The translations under genes and the position numbers were made by a program. A stretch of 64,000 nt of DNA from Methyloversatilis sp. (GTDB taxonomy: Bacteria > Pseudomonadota > Gammaproteobacteria > Burkholderiales > Rhodocyclaceae). How positions within the stretch are numbered: the first letter of the stretch is position 1; every line of letters starts with the position of its first letter. The notes beneath the pieces were generated by a model. That model was not told where the DNA came from. It ran no database searches and saw only the letters and a program-made list of their open reading frames with translations. Positions 17,636 to 27,537 of this stretch are shown here, piece by piece. The stretch spans positions 30,532 to 94,531 of the forward strand of contig NZ_JAUYNV010000047.1 of assembly GCF_030698125.1 (NCBI RefSeq). Reading direction: 5' to 3'.

Positions 17636-18172
17636 TCAGTAGCGCAGCAGCGCGCGGGCGTCCCAGCCCCGCGCGGCGAGTCGCGCCGTGCCACCGAGAT
17701 CGGGCAGGTCGATCAGGAAGCGGAAGCCGGCGACTACGCCGCCCGCCAGGGCAATCAATTCACCGCAGGCCAGCGCCGTACCGCCGGTGGCGATCAGGTC
17801 GTCGATCACCAGCACCCGGGCGCCCGGCTGCACCGCCCCGACCTGCATTTCCAGCCGGTCGCTGCCATATTCCAGCGCGTAATCGATGCCATGGTTCGGG
17901 CCGGGAAGCTTTCCCGGTTTGCGCACCGGCAGCAGGCCGCAACCGAGCCGTTGCGCCACGGCGCCGCCAAGCAGGAATCCTCGCGCTTCAATGGCGGCGA
18001 CCAGATCGATGCTGTGCGGTGCGATGTCTTCGGCCAGCGCTTCGATCGCCCGCGCGAAGCCGTGCGCGTCAGCCAGCAGCGGCATCACGTCCCGGAACTG
18101 TATGCCGGGCGACGGGAAGTCCGGAATGGTCCGGATCAGCGCCTGCAGGTGGCGTGCGTCGGCGGTGTTCAT
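17636..18172 (-). CDS. apt: adenine phosphoribosyltransferase
   Basis: Purine salvage enzyme: adenine + PRPP gives AMP + pyrophosphate. The 178-residue protein has the family N-terminus DARHLQALIRTIPDFPSPGI, the VAAIEARGFLLGG segment and the PRPP-binding loop VLVIDDLIATGGTA. It overlaps the upstream aminopeptidase gene by 4 bp and is the last gene of a five-gene minus run. The convergent epsL stop is 7 bp away. Confidence 0.96.
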   Translation of the reverse strand: MNTADARHLQALIRTIPDFPSPGIQFRDVMPLLADAHGFARAIEALAEDIAPHSIDLVAAIEARGFLLGGAVAQRLGCGLLPVRKPGKLPGPNHGIDYALEYGSDRLEMQVGAVQPGARVLVIDDLIATGGTALACGELIALAGGVVAGFRFLIDLPDLGGTARLAARGWDARALLRY

Positions 18173-19257
18173 CGGATCGGGTCCTTTGCCGGTGGCAGAT
18201 CGAGGCGGGCGCGGCGTTCGTCGCGCGGCAACGCGGCAAGCTCTCGCAGGGTTGCCCAGACGGCAGGCAGGTCGGGAGACGCGTCGATCAGCCGCGTGAA
18301 GGCAGGCCTGGCCGCGCTGTACAGGCCGATCGACGCCAGGGTGGCGTTGTTGATGTCCTGCGCGAACCAGCGGTCGTAGCCACGAAAGCCACCCCAGTCA
18401 CGGTCGCGTATGCGGACGTATTCATCGCCGAGTGCGCTGATCAGGCGTGCCTTTTCCTGCCGTTTTTCAGCCTCGCTCGACGACGACCGGTAGGCCTCGT
18501 CCAGTGCATCACGGTACTTCAGCACCAGCGCGGCGAAATCGGCGCGGATGCGCTGGTTGCGTTCGAACCCCGCGCGCAGGGCGTCCTTGCCCGGCCGCAT
18601 CAGCCAGCGCCGCACGCCTTCTTCTTCCACTGCGCTGGCAAAGGATTCGTTGAATTCGGTGTCGTCGCGCACATAGACGATCTGGTGCGACAACTCGTGC
18701 ACGATCAGCCGCACCAGTTCGATTTCCGGGTAGTGCATGAAGGTGTTCAGCAGCGGATCGTCGAACCAGCCGAGTGTCGAGTAGGCCGGCACGCCGCCGA
18801 CATGCACATCGAGTCCTTCAGCGCGGCGTGCTTCGGCGTAGGCCCGCGCGTCGGCTTCGCTGAAGAAGCCGCGGTAGCTGACGCAGCCCGCGATGGGGAA
18901 GCAGGACTGGGCCGGCTGCACCGACAGTGGATCGGCGGAAAACACGTTCCACACGACGTAGGGCCGGCCCAGATCGGCGTAACGACGGTAGCTGCCGTTG
19001 TCCGGCAGTGCCATTTCGCGGCTGGCCCAGTCGCGGATCTCGACCGCCAGCGCCAGCCTTTCGCGCAAGGTGTGCGGCGTCGCAGGGTCGGCACCGACCT
19101 GTCCGACCGGTCTGGCCAGTCGCCACAGTTCGAACTGTCCGCTGGCCGCCTGCCAGTAGTAATGCGGCGAAAAGCTGCCGTTGCAGCCGACGATCAGCGG
19201 CGTCAGGCACAACAGGAACAGGCGCCGCAATGTTGACTCAGCCCGCGTCACGGTCAC
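18169..19257 (-). CDS. putative zinc aminopeptidase lipoprotein (PF10023-like)
   Basis: Predicted membrane-anchored metallopeptidase of up to 362 residues. The N-terminus has a lipoprotein signal ending at PLIVGC. The zinc-binding helix is HELSHQ, with downstream FNESFASAVEEEG giving the third ligand as in the HExxH...E pattern. This matches the 'putative aminopeptidase' family common in proteobacteria. The first in-frame start is GTG 19257, overlapping the end of pabBC by 20 bp; GTG 19251 or TTG 19230 are alternatives. The natural substrate is unknown. Confidence 0.85.
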   Translation of the reverse strand: MTVTRAESTLRRLFLLCLTPLIVGCNGSFSPHYYWQAASGQFELWRLARPVGQVGADPATPHTLRERLALAVEIRDWASREMALPDNGSYRRYADLGRPYVVWNVFSADPLSVQPAQSCFPIAGCVSYRGFFSEADARAYAEARRAEGLDVHVGGVPAYSTLGWFDDPLLNTFMHYPEIELVRLIVHELSHQIVYVRDDTEFNESFASAVEEEGVRRWLMRPGKDALRAGFERNQRIRADFAALVLKYRDALDEAYRSSSSEAEKRQEKARLISALGDEYVRIRDRDWGGFRGYDRWFAQDINNATLASIGLYSAARPAFTRLIDASPDLPAVWATLRELAALPRDERRARLDLPPAKDPIR

Positions 19258-21040
19258 CGGCGAACGGGTCTGCGTAGGCGGGCACCGGCACCGGTGTGGT
19301 GTCGGCCGGGCTCACGTCGAGATTGACGGGGATCCAGCCGCGTACGCTGTTGATGAACCATATCTGTTGCGCCCGGGGAAGATCATCGCGCGTCAGTACC
19401 TGTTCGCGCAGCACGCCGCTGTCCACCAGATCGCGCCTCAAGGTGCCATCGAGCAGGCCGCTGGATACGGGGGGCGTCAGTTGTTCGCCGTCGATGTCGA
19501 GCACCAGGTTGCCGCGTGTGAACTCGGTCAGCTCGCCGGCGTCGTTCCACAGCAGCACATCGAAAGCGGAGCCGGCACAGTGCGAGAAGTGGGCGTCATA
19601 GACCGAGCGACGGGTCGTCTTGTGATACAGGAAAGGTTCGGCGCGCGACACCGGTTCGACCGCCAGGCGCACGCTGCAGACACGCGTGTCGGCGCTGCCG
19701 GCGACCGTGCTGTCGAGCCGCACCGTGCCATCGGCGCCGTACAGCAGACGCACGCGGAAGCGGCCTGTCGGGTGGCGCAGCGCGTGGGCTTCGAGTGCTG
19801 CGCGGGCCGCATCCGGGGCGTCGAAGCCGAAGAAGCGCGCCGACGAGGCAAGCCGCGACAGGTGTCGTTCCAGCAACGCGTACTGGCCATCTTCAAGCAG
19901 CAGGGTTTCGAGCAGCTCGAAATCCCGCGCGGCCCGGGACAGGAAGCGGCTCTTGGTGCGCACCTCCTCGTACTCGTCGGCTGCCACCGAATCCCATGTG
20001 ATGCCGCCGCCCAGACCGCAGCGCATCTGTCCGCTGGCCACGTCCAGCGTGACGGTGCGGATCGCGACGTTGAACCGGGCTGCGCCGCCCGGCGCGATAT
20101 GGCCGATCGCGCCGCAATAGACTTCGCGCGGCGTGGTTTCCAGATCCGAAATGATGTCCATCGCCTTGAGCTTGGGCGCGCCGGTGATCGAACCGCACGG
20201 AAACAGCGCGGCGAACACATCCTCGATCGTCACTTCAGGGCGCGTGCGTGCGGTGATGGTGGACGTCATCTGCAGTACGGTCGGATAGTTCTCGATCGAG
20301 AACAGGTGCGGCACCTGCACGCCGCCTGGCATCGACAGCCGCGACAAGTCGTTGCGCAGCAGGTCCACGATCATCAGGTTTTCGGCGCGGTTCTTTTCCG
20401 AGTCACGCAGCCAGCGCGCTAGTTCAGCATCCTCGCGCGGCAACTGGCCGCGGCGTGCCGTGCCTTTCATCGGCCGTGTCGTGAGCACGCCGTCCTGCCA
20501 GGAAAAGAACAGTTCGGGCGAGGCGGACAGGATGCGATGGCTGCCGATGTCGGCGTAGGCGCAGAAATCGGCCTGCTGGGCGACCCGCAGGCGCTCGTAG
20601 AAAGCCCGCGCATCGCCTTCGAACGACGCCAGCGCGCGGATGGTGTAGTTCATCTGGTAGGCGTCACCGCGCCGGATCGCGGCATGGATGGCCTCGATGC
20701 ACTGTTCGTAGCGTTCGCGCGGGGTGTCCAGCGTCCACCCGGACACCGAAAAGGCGGCTGGCGCATGGGGCGGGGCGTCGAGCGGCGCCTCGTGCAGGCC
20801 GAACCACACCAGCGGCAAGGCATTGCCCGGCAGAACGCGGGCGGCGCGGTCGAATGCCGGGGCGGCCTCGTACGCCACGAAACCCGTCGCATGCAGACCG
20901 TCGCGCGCAGCCCGCGCCACGCGCTGCAGTGCCGGCCTGACGGCAGCGGGCGTTTCGGCTCGCACGATTTCCACCGGCTGGCCGAACACCAGACGCCGGG
21001 GCAGCCGGCTGGGCGACGCGAAATCCAGTATGAAAGTCAT
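19238..21040 (-). CDS. pabB: fused aminodeoxychorismate synthase I and 4-amino-4-deoxychorismate lyase
   Basis: Folate pathway fusion of 600 residues that makes 4-aminobenzoate from chorismate. The N-terminal ~360 residues are PabB: TRPMKGTARRG (Lys in the position used by PabB, not TrpE), CGSITGAPKLKAMDII and YCGAIGHIAPGG. The C-terminal ~220 residues are a PabC-like class IV PLP lyase: YHKTTRRSVYD, LLWNDAGELTEFTRGN and SSGLLDGTLR. The glutamine amidotransferase PabA is not in the window. It follows the DUF3301 gene by 40 bp. Confidence 0.94.
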   Translation of the reverse strand: MTFILDFASPSRLPRRLVFGQPVEIVRAETPAAVRPALQRVARAARDGLHATGFVAYEAAPAFDRAARVLPGNALPLVWFGLHEAPLDAPPHAPAAFSVSGWTLDTPRERYEQCIEAIHAAIRRGDAYQMNYTIRALASFEGDARAFYERLRVAQQADFCAYADIGSHRILSASPELFFSWQDGVLTTRPMKGTARRGQLPREDAELARWLRDSEKNRAENLMIVDLLRNDLSRLSMPGGVQVPHLFSIENYPTVLQMTSTITARTRPEVTIEDVFAALFPCGSITGAPKLKAMDIISDLETTPREVYCGAIGHIAPGGAARFNVAIRTVTLDVASGQMRCGLGGGITWDSVAADEYEEVRTKSRFLSRAARDFELLETLLLEDGQYALLERHLSRLASSARFFGFDAPDAARAALEAHALRHPTGRFRVRLLYGADGTVRLDSTVAGSADTRVCSVRLAVEPVSRAEPFLYHKTTRRSVYDAHFSHCAGSAFDVLLWNDAGELTEFTRGNLVLDIDGEQLTPPVSSGLLDGTLRRDLVDSGVLREQVLTRDDLPRAQQIWFINSVRGWIPVNLDVSPADTTPVPVPAYADPFAGDRDAG

Positions 21041-21080
21041 GGGCAGGCGGCTGTGCTCGGGCGGTTCAAGGTCGGACGTG

Positions 21081-21392
21081 TCAGATGATGTGGGGTGCGA
21101 TGTACAGCGCGACCACCCGCTTGCCGATCAAGGTGACCGAACCCTGCCGGCGCCGTGTGCCGTCATCGCTGTATTCGAAGCCATAGGTGCGCTGGATGCG
21201 CATCTGTCCGTAGTCGTCGCGTGCCAGCCAGGCCTTGCGGATGGCAACGGTGTCGTCGAGCAGCTGCACGCCGTCGGCATGACAGGCTGCCCGGCTCGCT
21301 TCCATGCCGATTTCGCGGGCGCTGAGGCTGTCCAGCCACAACCATATCAGGCCTCCGATAAGCAGCAATGCACTGAGTTCAAATACAGGCAT
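21081..21392 (-). CDS. DUF3301 family membrane-anchored protein
   Basis: Protein of 103 residues with one N-terminal membrane helix (LSALLLIGGLIWLWLDSL) followed by a small soluble domain: AREIGMEASRAACHADGVQLLDDTVAI and RTYGFEYSDDGTRRRQGSVTL. This fits DUF3301, a proteobacterial family without assigned function. It lies 6 bp after the MazG-like gene and 40 bp before pabBC. Confidence 0.88.
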   Translation of the reverse strand: MPVFELSALLLIGGLIWLWLDSLSAREIGMEASRAACHADGVQLLDDTVAIRKAWLARDDYGQMRIQRTYGFEYSDDGTRRRQGSVTLIGKRVVALYIAPHII

Positions 21393-21398
21393 GGTTGC

Positions 21399-21728
21399 TC
21401 AGGCCCGCAGTGCGGGCTGGCGCGCGACGTAGCGCGCGAGTTTGTGGTCGGCCTGCTGCGACAGCCGGGCGGCCAGCTGTTCGGGTGTCAGTCCCGGGTA
21501 AAGCCGGCTCAGAACCAGCAACATGCACAACAGCACGTCGGCCGCTTCAGCAATGGCGGCTTCCGGTTCCAGCGTCTTGTGCGGCTTGAAACCGCGCTCG
21601 ACCAGCACGGCCTCGGCCAGTTCGCCGCATTCTTCGGTAAGTTTGCACAGCAGCATCAGCGGATCCATGCGTTCATGGGCCGCGAAAACCTGCAGGGCGC
21701 TGAGAAAGGAATCGGCTGGAATGGACAT
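21399..21728 (-). CDS. MazG-like nucleotide pyrophosphohydrolase
   Basis: Small all-alpha pyrophosphatase-like protein of 109 residues. The metal-binding pattern is visible as LTEECGELAEAV followed by IAEAADVLLCMLLV, the EExxE...ExxD arrangement of MazG/dUTPase-type enzymes. ATG 21728 (MSIPADSF) was chosen; the frame continues upstream to 21917 but with Cys-rich, non-conserved sequence. It probably hydrolyses a nucleoside triphosphate; which one is unknown. It is the first gene of the minus run leading to apt. Confidence 0.8.
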   Translation of the reverse strand: MSIPADSFLSALQVFAAHERMDPLMLLCKLTEECGELAEAVLVERGFKPHKTLEPEAAIAEAADVLLCMLLVLSRLYPGLTPEQLAARLSQQADHKLARYVARQPALRA

Positions 21729-22007
21729 GGTGAAACCGGATGCAGGATCAGCGCCGATTCTAGCCTGTGCCGCCATACCCGCCACACCTGCCTGATCGCT
21801 CACGCCCGGGACCGTATGGCAGCAGGCGCGCGCGCGGCTGAACTTGAAACATTGTGCAAACACACATCCGGAGTCCGCTCCATTACGGAAACATTTCACG
21901 CAATGGCGCCGTAACACTGCGCGGGTACTGTTAATGCTTGAGGACTTGGGCTATCTTCGCAATCGACCTAAGTGTCACAAATTCGCAACAAATTTTTCGG
22001 GGACAAC

Positions 22008-22958
22008 ATGTCACACCACGCAGGTCGAGCACTCGTTCTTTCCATTCTGGCGACGGCAATGCTGACGGCGTGCGGCGGAGAGAGCGGTGACAAGAAGGTC
22101 GCGACACAGGTCGCAGCGAAGGTCAACGGCGGCGAAGTGTCGGTGCATCAGATCAATCAGGTCATGCAGCGCACCAATGTGAGCAGTCCCGAACAGGCGA
22201 AGGCTGCGAGCCGTCAGGTGCTGGAACGACTGATCGACCAGGAACTGCTTGTCCAGCAGGCGATCGACAAGAAGCTCGACCGCGACCCGAAAACCCTGCA
22301 GGCGATCGAAGCGGCCAAGCGCGAGGTGCTTTCCCGTGCCTACCTCGAACAGGTTTCCGCGGTGGCGCCCAAGCCGACCGAGGCCGAAATCAGCGCGTAC
22401 TATGCCGAACACCCAGAGCTGTTCTCCGAACGGCGCATCTTCAGCCTGCGCGAACTTGCGATCCAGGCTGGCGCGGAATTCATGCCGAAGCTGCAGGGGT
22501 ACATGGCGGAACCGCGCAACATGCAGCAGGTTGCCGAGTGGCTGCGGTCGGAGAATGTGCGCTTCACGGCCAACGCAGTGACCAAGCCGGCGGAGCAGCT
22601 GCCGCTGGAAATGGTCAAGAACATTCACAAGCTCAACGATGGCCAGGTCGGCATCGTTCGCTCCGGCAACACGATACTGCTGCTTGAAGTGGCGGCGTCG
22701 CGCAGCGTGCCGGTCGACGAGAAGGCCGCTCAGCCGGTGATCGAACAGTTCCTGTTCAATCAGCGCAAGACCGAACTGGCGAAGGCCGAGGTCAAGAAGC
22801 TGCGTGACACGGGCAAGATCGAGTACCTCGGTGAATTCAGCGCGCCAGTCGATGAGCCGGCGGCACCTGCTGCGCCGGTATCGGCGGCGGAAACGCCTCC
22901 GGCAGCGTCGCCTGATGCGGGTACTGCGGTGGACAAGGGCTTGTCGGGTCTCAAGTAA
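22008..22958 (+). CDS. epsD: EpsD-family PpiC-type peptidyl-prolyl isomerase lipoprotein
   Basis: Predicted periplasmic foldase lipoprotein of 316 residues from the EpsD group of exosortase-B loci. ATG 22008 has GGGGAC upstream and opens a signal ending at LTAC (Cys22); ATG 21972 would precede the signal. A SurA/PpiC-like N-terminal helical region (VNGGEVSVHQINQVMQRTNV) is followed by a short parvulin-like part (FSERRIFSLREL) that lacks several parvulin residues, then an Ala/Pro-rich tail. It is the first gene of the epsDEFG-xrtB run and may help assemble the export machinery. Confidence 0.88.
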   Translation: MSHHAGRALVLSILATAMLTACGGESGDKKVATQVAAKVNGGEVSVHQINQVMQRTNVSSPEQAKAASRQVLERLIDQELLVQQAIDKKLDRDPKTLQAIEAAKREVLSRAYLEQVSAVAPKPTEAEISAYYAEHPELFSERRIFSLRELAIQAGAEFMPKLQGYMAEPRNMQQVAEWLRSENVRFTANAVTKPAEQLPLEMVKNIHKLNDGQVGIVRSGNTILLLEVAASRSVPVDEKAAQPVIEQFLFNQRKTELAKAEVKKLRDTGKIEYLGEFSAPVDEPAAPAAPVSAAETPPAASPDAGTAVDKGLSGLK

Positions 22959-22979
22959 GGGCTCCGGCGGCACTTTCCG

Positions 22980-22996
22980 GCCCTCTTCCAGAGGGC
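22980..22996 (+). terminator. short stem-loop between epsD and epsE
   Basis: Seven-base arms GCCCTCT / AGAGGGC with a 3-base loop, 21 bp after the epsD stop. A T-run is absent. It could reduce read-through or stabilise the epsD mRNA end. Confidence 0.35.
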
Positions 22997-23029
22997 TTCA
23001 ATCACCTTCATCACCTGGATGGTTCCACC

Positions 23030-23833
23030 ATGACGAAGTTTTTGCGCCTGCTGTGTGCATTCTGGTTCAGCGTACTCCTGCTGCCGATGGCCCATGCGGT
23101 CGATGCCCGTGAATATGCGCTGGGTTCCGGCGACGTGGTCCGCGTGACCGTATTCCAGAATCCCGATCTCACCGTTGAAACGCGGGTGACCGAAAACGGC
23201 AGCATTACCTATCCGCTGATCGGGGCGGTCAATGTCGGTGGCCTCACGCTGCCGGCGACCGAAAAACTGATCGCCGACAAGCTGCGTGAAGGCGGCTTCG
23301 TGCTGAAGCCACAGGTCAATGTGCTGGTACTGCAGATCCGCGGCAACCAGGTTTCGGTGCTCGGGCAGGTGAATCGCCCGGGGCGTTACCCGATCGAGAT
23401 TGCCGGCACTACGGTGACCGACATCCTGGCCATTGCCGGGGGGGCGTCGGTCAATGGTGCTGACGTGGTGACGCTGGTCGGCACGCGCAACGGCGAGCCG
23501 TTCCGCATGGAAGTCGACGTGCCTTCGCTGTTCCAGCCGGACGGCATGAAATCGGACATCGCAGTGCAGGGCGGCGACATGGTTTACGTCCATCGCGCCC
23601 CGGTGTTCTACATTTATGGCGAGGTCAATCGCCCGGGGGCCTATCGCCTGGAGCGCGGCATGTCGGTCATGCAGGCGCTCGCCCAGGGTGGCGGCATCAC
23701 ATTGCGCGGCACCGACAAGCGGATCCGGCTGCATCGCCGCAACGCGTCGGGTCAGGTTGATACGATGGAACCCGAAATGGCGTTGCCACTGCAAAGTGAT
23801 GATGTCGTGTATGTGCGCGAAAGCCTTTTCTGA
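23030..23833 (+). CDS. epsE: polysaccharide export protein EpsE (Wza/OPX family)
   Basis: Exopolysaccharide export protein of 267 residues with a signal peptide ending near PMAHA. The Poly_export domain (YALGSGDVVRVTVFQNPDL, TYPLIGAVNVGG) is followed by two SLBB repeats (NQVSVLGQVNRPGRYPI and FYIYGEVNRPGAYRL). It would form the periplasmic/outer-membrane exit channel part together with EpsL. It is 12 bp from epsF. Confidence 0.93.
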   Translation: MTKFLRLLCAFWFSVLLLPMAHAVDAREYALGSGDVVRVTVFQNPDLTVETRVTENGSITYPLIGAVNVGGLTLPATEKLIADKLREGGFVLKPQVNVLVLQIRGNQVSVLGQVNRPGRYPIEIAGTTVTDILAIAGGASVNGADVVTLVGTRNGEPFRMEVDVPSLFQPDGMKSDIAVQGGDMVYVHRAPVFYIYGEVNRPGAYRLERGMSVMQALAQGGGITLRGTDKRIRLHRRNASGQVDTMEPEMALPLQSDDVVYVRESLF

Positions 23834-23845
23834 TCGGATGAATTC

Positions 23846-25234
23846 ATGACTTTCCAGCAGTTTCTTCTGATTCTTCGCGCACGCTGGCTGGTCGGGCTCG
23901 CCGTGCTTTTCGTGGTTGTTGCAACGACCGTGGCGGTGAGCCTCGTTCTGCCCAAGCAATACGAATCGGCTGCGTCGGTGCTGATCGATGTCAAGTCGCC
24001 GGATCCGATTCTTGGCGTCACGCTGCCGGGCCTGGTGTCGCCGGGTTACATGGCGACGCAGATCGACATCGTGACGTCGGATCGCGTTGCACAGCGCGTC
24101 GTGCGGATGCTTGGTTTCGAAAAGAGTGCGCAGGCGGTCGAGCAGTGGCGCGAGGCGACCGACGGCAGGGGCTCGATCGATGCCTACTTCGCCGAGTTGC
24201 TGAAAAAGAAACTCGATGTGCGCCCGTCGCGTGAGTCCAACGTGCTGGCAATCGCGTTTTCCGGCCAGGATCCGGCGTTTTCCGCCGCTGTGGCCAATGC
24301 CTTTGCCCAGGCCTACATCGACACCAATCTCGAACTGAAGATCGAGCCGGCCAAGCAATACGCTGCGTGGTTCTCGACTCAGTCAAAGTCGCTGCGCGAA
24401 GCGCTTGAACAGGCGCAGACCAAGTTGTCCGAATTCCAGCAGGAAACCGGCATCGTGAACACGGACGAGCGCCTCGACATCGAAAGTGCCCGTCTGGCCG
24501 AGCTGTCGAGCCAGTACACCGCGATCCAGGCGCAGCGCAGCGACAGCGCGTCGCGTCAGGCACAGGTCAGCCAGTCGCAGATCGAAACGCTGCCGGAAGT
24601 GCAGCAGAATTCGCTCATCATCGGACTCAAGTCCGAGCTTGCACGCGGCGAGGCGCGCATGACCGACGCCAGCCAGCGCTTCGGGCGCAATCATCCGGAG
24701 TACCAGCGCGCGCAGGGCGAAGTGGATTCGCTGCGCGCCAAGCTCGAAGCGGAAATGAAGAAGGTCGCCAGCACGCTGGGCACCAGCAACCGGGTCAATG
24801 TGCAGCGGGAAGCCGAGGTCAAGGCATCGCTGGCGGCGCAGAAAGACAAGGTTCTGGAACTGAAGAAGCAGCGTGACGATCTGGCGGTGCTCCAGCGCGA
24901 GGTCGAAAGTGCGCAGCGTGCCTACGACGCGGTCGCTCAGCGCTTCACGCAGACCACCCTGGAAAGTCAGACCACGCAGACCAATATCGTTGTGCTGACG
25001 CCGGCCACGCCGCCGCTGGAACATTCCAGTCCGAACCTGCTGCTGAATACGCTGGTTGCCGTGTTCCTCGGCGTGTTGCTGGCCGTGGGTACCGTGTTGC
25101 TGCTTGAACTGCTCGACCAGCGCATCCGCGGTGACGATGACCTGCAGCAGCTTCTCGGGGTGCCCGTACTGGGTCTGATTTCGACCGCCAAATTCGGCAA
25201 GGGCGCCAAGCGTGCCCGCGCAGCCGCAGCCTGA
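23846..25234 (+). CDS. epsF: chain-length determinant protein EpsF (Wzz/PCP type)
   Basis: Polysaccharide co-polymerase of 462 residues on the inner membrane. It has an N-terminal helix near residues 13-33, a Wzz domain, a long periplasmic coiled coil of about 270 residues (repeated Gln/Glu/Ala segments), and a C-terminal helix near 405-430 (LLLNTLVAVFLGVLLAVGTV). There is no fused kinase; that function is in the next gene, epsG, as in other EpsF/EpsG pairs. It controls polymer length. Confidence 0.93.
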   Translation: MTFQQFLLILRARWLVGLAVLFVVVATTVAVSLVLPKQYESAASVLIDVKSPDPILGVTLPGLVSPGYMATQIDIVTSDRVAQRVVRMLGFEKSAQAVEQWREATDGRGSIDAYFAELLKKKLDVRPSRESNVLAIAFSGQDPAFSAAVANAFAQAYIDTNLELKIEPAKQYAAWFSTQSKSLREALEQAQTKLSEFQQETGIVNTDERLDIESARLAELSSQYTAIQAQRSDSASRQAQVSQSQIETLPEVQQNSLIIGLKSELARGEARMTDASQRFGRNHPEYQRAQGEVDSLRAKLEAEMKKVASTLGTSNRVNVQREAEVKASLAAQKDKVLELKKQRDDLAVLQREVESAQRAYDAVAQRFTQTTLESQTTQTNIVVLTPATPPLEHSSPNLLLNTLVAVFLGVLLAVGTVLLLELLDQRIRGDDDLQQLLGVPVLGLISTAKFGKGAKRARAAAA

Positions 25235-25247
25235 AGGACACTCTGGA

Positions 25248-26111
25248 ATGAATGCATCCACTTCGCTCGACACCGGCTCCGGCCGGGCCATCGGCGCCAT
25301 CCTGATCGACGCCGGCCGGCTCAGCCCGGACGGTGCCGAACGCATCCTGCGCGCGCAGCGCGACGGTGGCCTGCGTTTTGGCGACGCGGCGATCTCGCTC
25401 GGTCTGCTGAAGGAATCGGACATCCAGTTCGCGCTGTCGCGCCAGTTCGACTATCCCTTCCTGCAACCTGGCGAAAGCAGTGTCAGCGACGAGGTTGTCG
25501 CGGCTTATCGTCCCTTCACGCACCAGGTGGAAGAATTGCGCGCGCTGCGCAGCCAGCTGATGTTGCGCTGGTTCGATGCCGAAGCCGAACGCAAGACGCT
25601 GGCCATCGTCAGCCCGGAACGTGGCGAAGGGCGCAGCTTCATCGCTGCCAATCTGGCGGTGGTTTTTTCGCAGCTCGGCGAGCGCACGCTGCTGATCGAT
25701 GCCGACATGCGCAATCCGCGCCAGCACACGATGTTTTCCGTCAGCAACCGGCTCGGACTGTCGGAAACGCTGGCCGGACGCGGTGGCCCGGAAGCCGTGC
25801 AACGCGTCCCGGCGCTGCTTGACCTGTGCGTCATGCCGGCGGGCGCAGTGCCGCCGAATCCGCAGGAATTGCTGTCGCGGCCGATGTTCAGTCAGCTGCT
25901 TGCCCAGCTGGCGAAGGATTTCGACGTGATCCTGATCGATACGCCGGCGGGCGCCGAATACGCCGACGCACAGACCATCGCCGTGCGCGCCAGTGGCGCG
26001 CTGATGGTGGCGCGCAAGAACGTGAGCCGTGCATCGCGCCTGCATCGCCTGGCCGACGAACTGGTCACCGCGAGCGCCACCGTGGTCGGCTCGGTGATGA
26101 ACGAGCCCTGA
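25248..26111 (+). CDS. epsG: chain-length tyrosine-kinase-like ATPase EpsG
   Basis: Cytoplasmic ParA/BY-kinase-like ATPase of 287 residues that partners EpsF. Residues 1-90 are a family-specific N-terminal domain ([19 protein letters not shown]). The deviant Walker A is [16 protein letters not shown], Walker A' is [10 protein letters not shown] and Walker B is [11 protein letters not shown]. The tyrosine-rich tail of Wzc-type kinases is missing, and the usual Lys-Ser/Thr of the P-loop reads Arg-Ser, as in other EpsG proteins. ATG 25248 is preceded by GAAGGA. Confidence 0.9.
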   Translation: MNASTSLDTGSGRAIGAILIDAGRLSPDGAERILRAQRDGGLRFGDAAISLGLLKESDIQFALSRQFDYPFLQPGESSVSDEVVAAYRPFTHQVEELRALRSQLMLRWFDAEAERKTLAIVSPERGEGRSFIAANLAVVFSQLGERTLLIDADMRNPRQHTMFSVSNRLGLSETLAGRGGPEAVQRVPALLDLCVMPAGAVPPNPQELLSRPMFSQLLAQLAKDFDVILIDTPAGAEYADAQTIAVRASGALMVARKNVSRASRLHRLADELVTASATVVGSVMNEP

Positions 26112-26139
26112 TGTTCCCGGTCCAAGGGGTTTCCCGCTC

Positions 26140-27042
26140 GTGAATCTTCCGTCCATGTCTTCCCAGTCTTCGATGCGGCTCGGCCTGCATGCACTGTCCG
26201 CCGGTTGGGCGCCGTTCTGGATCGTCATCGCCGGCATGGCGGCGATGTACGGGCCGAGCTTCCACGACCTGTTCAACGGTATCTGGGCCACCGACGAAAA
26301 CGCGCACGGCCCGATCGTGCTCGCGGTTTCGCTGTGGCTGCTGTACACCAAGTGGAACGAAATCGCCGACAGCATCGAGTACTCCCCGGCGCCTGCGCTG
26401 GGCTGGCCGGTACTGGTGTTTGCGCTGCTGCTGTACGCGCTCGGGCGCTCGCAGGACATCCTGATCTTCGAAATCGGCTCGCTGATTCCGCTGCTGGCCG
26501 GCCTGCTGCTGGTGTTCTTCGGCAAGTCGACGCTGCTCAGGCTGTGGTTTCCGCTGTTTTTCATGCTGTTCATGATTCCGTTGCCCGGTGTGCTGGTCGA
26601 CACCATCACCCAGCCGATGAAGATGGGCGTGTCGTGGGCGGCCGAACATCTGCTGTACGCCCTGGGTTACCCGATCGCACGCACTGGCGTCATCCTCGTT
26701 ATCGGCCAGTACCAGCTGCTGGTGGCGGACGCCTGCGCCGGCCTGCATTCGCTGTTCACGCTCGAAGCGCTCGGCCTGCTCTATCTCAATCTGGTGAAGC
26801 ACGATTCGCTGAGCCGCAACATCACGCTGGCCATCCTGATCGTGCCGATCTCGTTCTGCGCCAACGTCATCCGGGTCATCGTGCTGACGCTGATCACTTA
26901 CCACTTCGGCGACGAGGCGGGCCAGGGCTTCCTGCATGGCTTTGCCGGCATGGTGCTGTTCATCAGCGCGCTCATCCTCATCATCGGCGTTGATTCGATG
27001 CTGCGCTTCGGCGTGCGGGTGGCCGAACCACGCCCCAGCTGA
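26140..27042 (+). CDS. xrtB: exosortase B
   Basis: Integral membrane transpeptidase-like protein of about 300 residues that is expected to process PEP-CTERM proteins at the inner membrane. It has about eight helices and the exosortase catalytic set: Cys in [10 protein letters not shown], Arg in [11 protein letters not shown] and His in [10 protein letters not shown]. The first start is GTG 26140; ATG 26155 five codons later is an alternative. It closes the eps run. The EpsI-like gene that often follows xrtB is absent; tadA comes 18 bp after the stop. No PEP-CTERM substrate is seen in this window. Confidence 0.94.
   Translation: MNLPSMSSQSSMRLGLHALSAGWAPFWIVIAGMAAMYGPSFHDLFNGIWATDENAHGPIVLAVSLWLLYTKWNEIADSIEYSPAPALGWPVLVFALLLYALGRSQDILIFEIGSLIPLLAGLLLVFFGKSTLLRLWFPLFFMLFMIPLPGVLVDTITQPMKMGVSWAAEHLLYALGYPIARTGVILVIGQYQLLVADACAGLHSLFTLEALGLLYLNLVKHDSLSRNITLAILIVPISFCANVIRVIVLTLITYHFGDEAGQGFLHGFAGMVLFISALILIIGVDSMLRFGVRVAEPRPS

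Positions 27043-27536
<494 letters not shown>

Positions 27537-27537
<1 letters not shown>

Noticed and set aside
21938..21966. sigma-54 or sigma-70 promoter upstream of epsD
   Set aside because: TTGGG...TCGCA is one base too short for -24/-12 spacing, and no convincing -10 follows the TTGAGG box.
22760..24358. 532-codon minus-strand open frame over epsD-epsF
   Set aside because: Antisense to three recognised eps genes; His/Arg-rich as typical for shadow frames.
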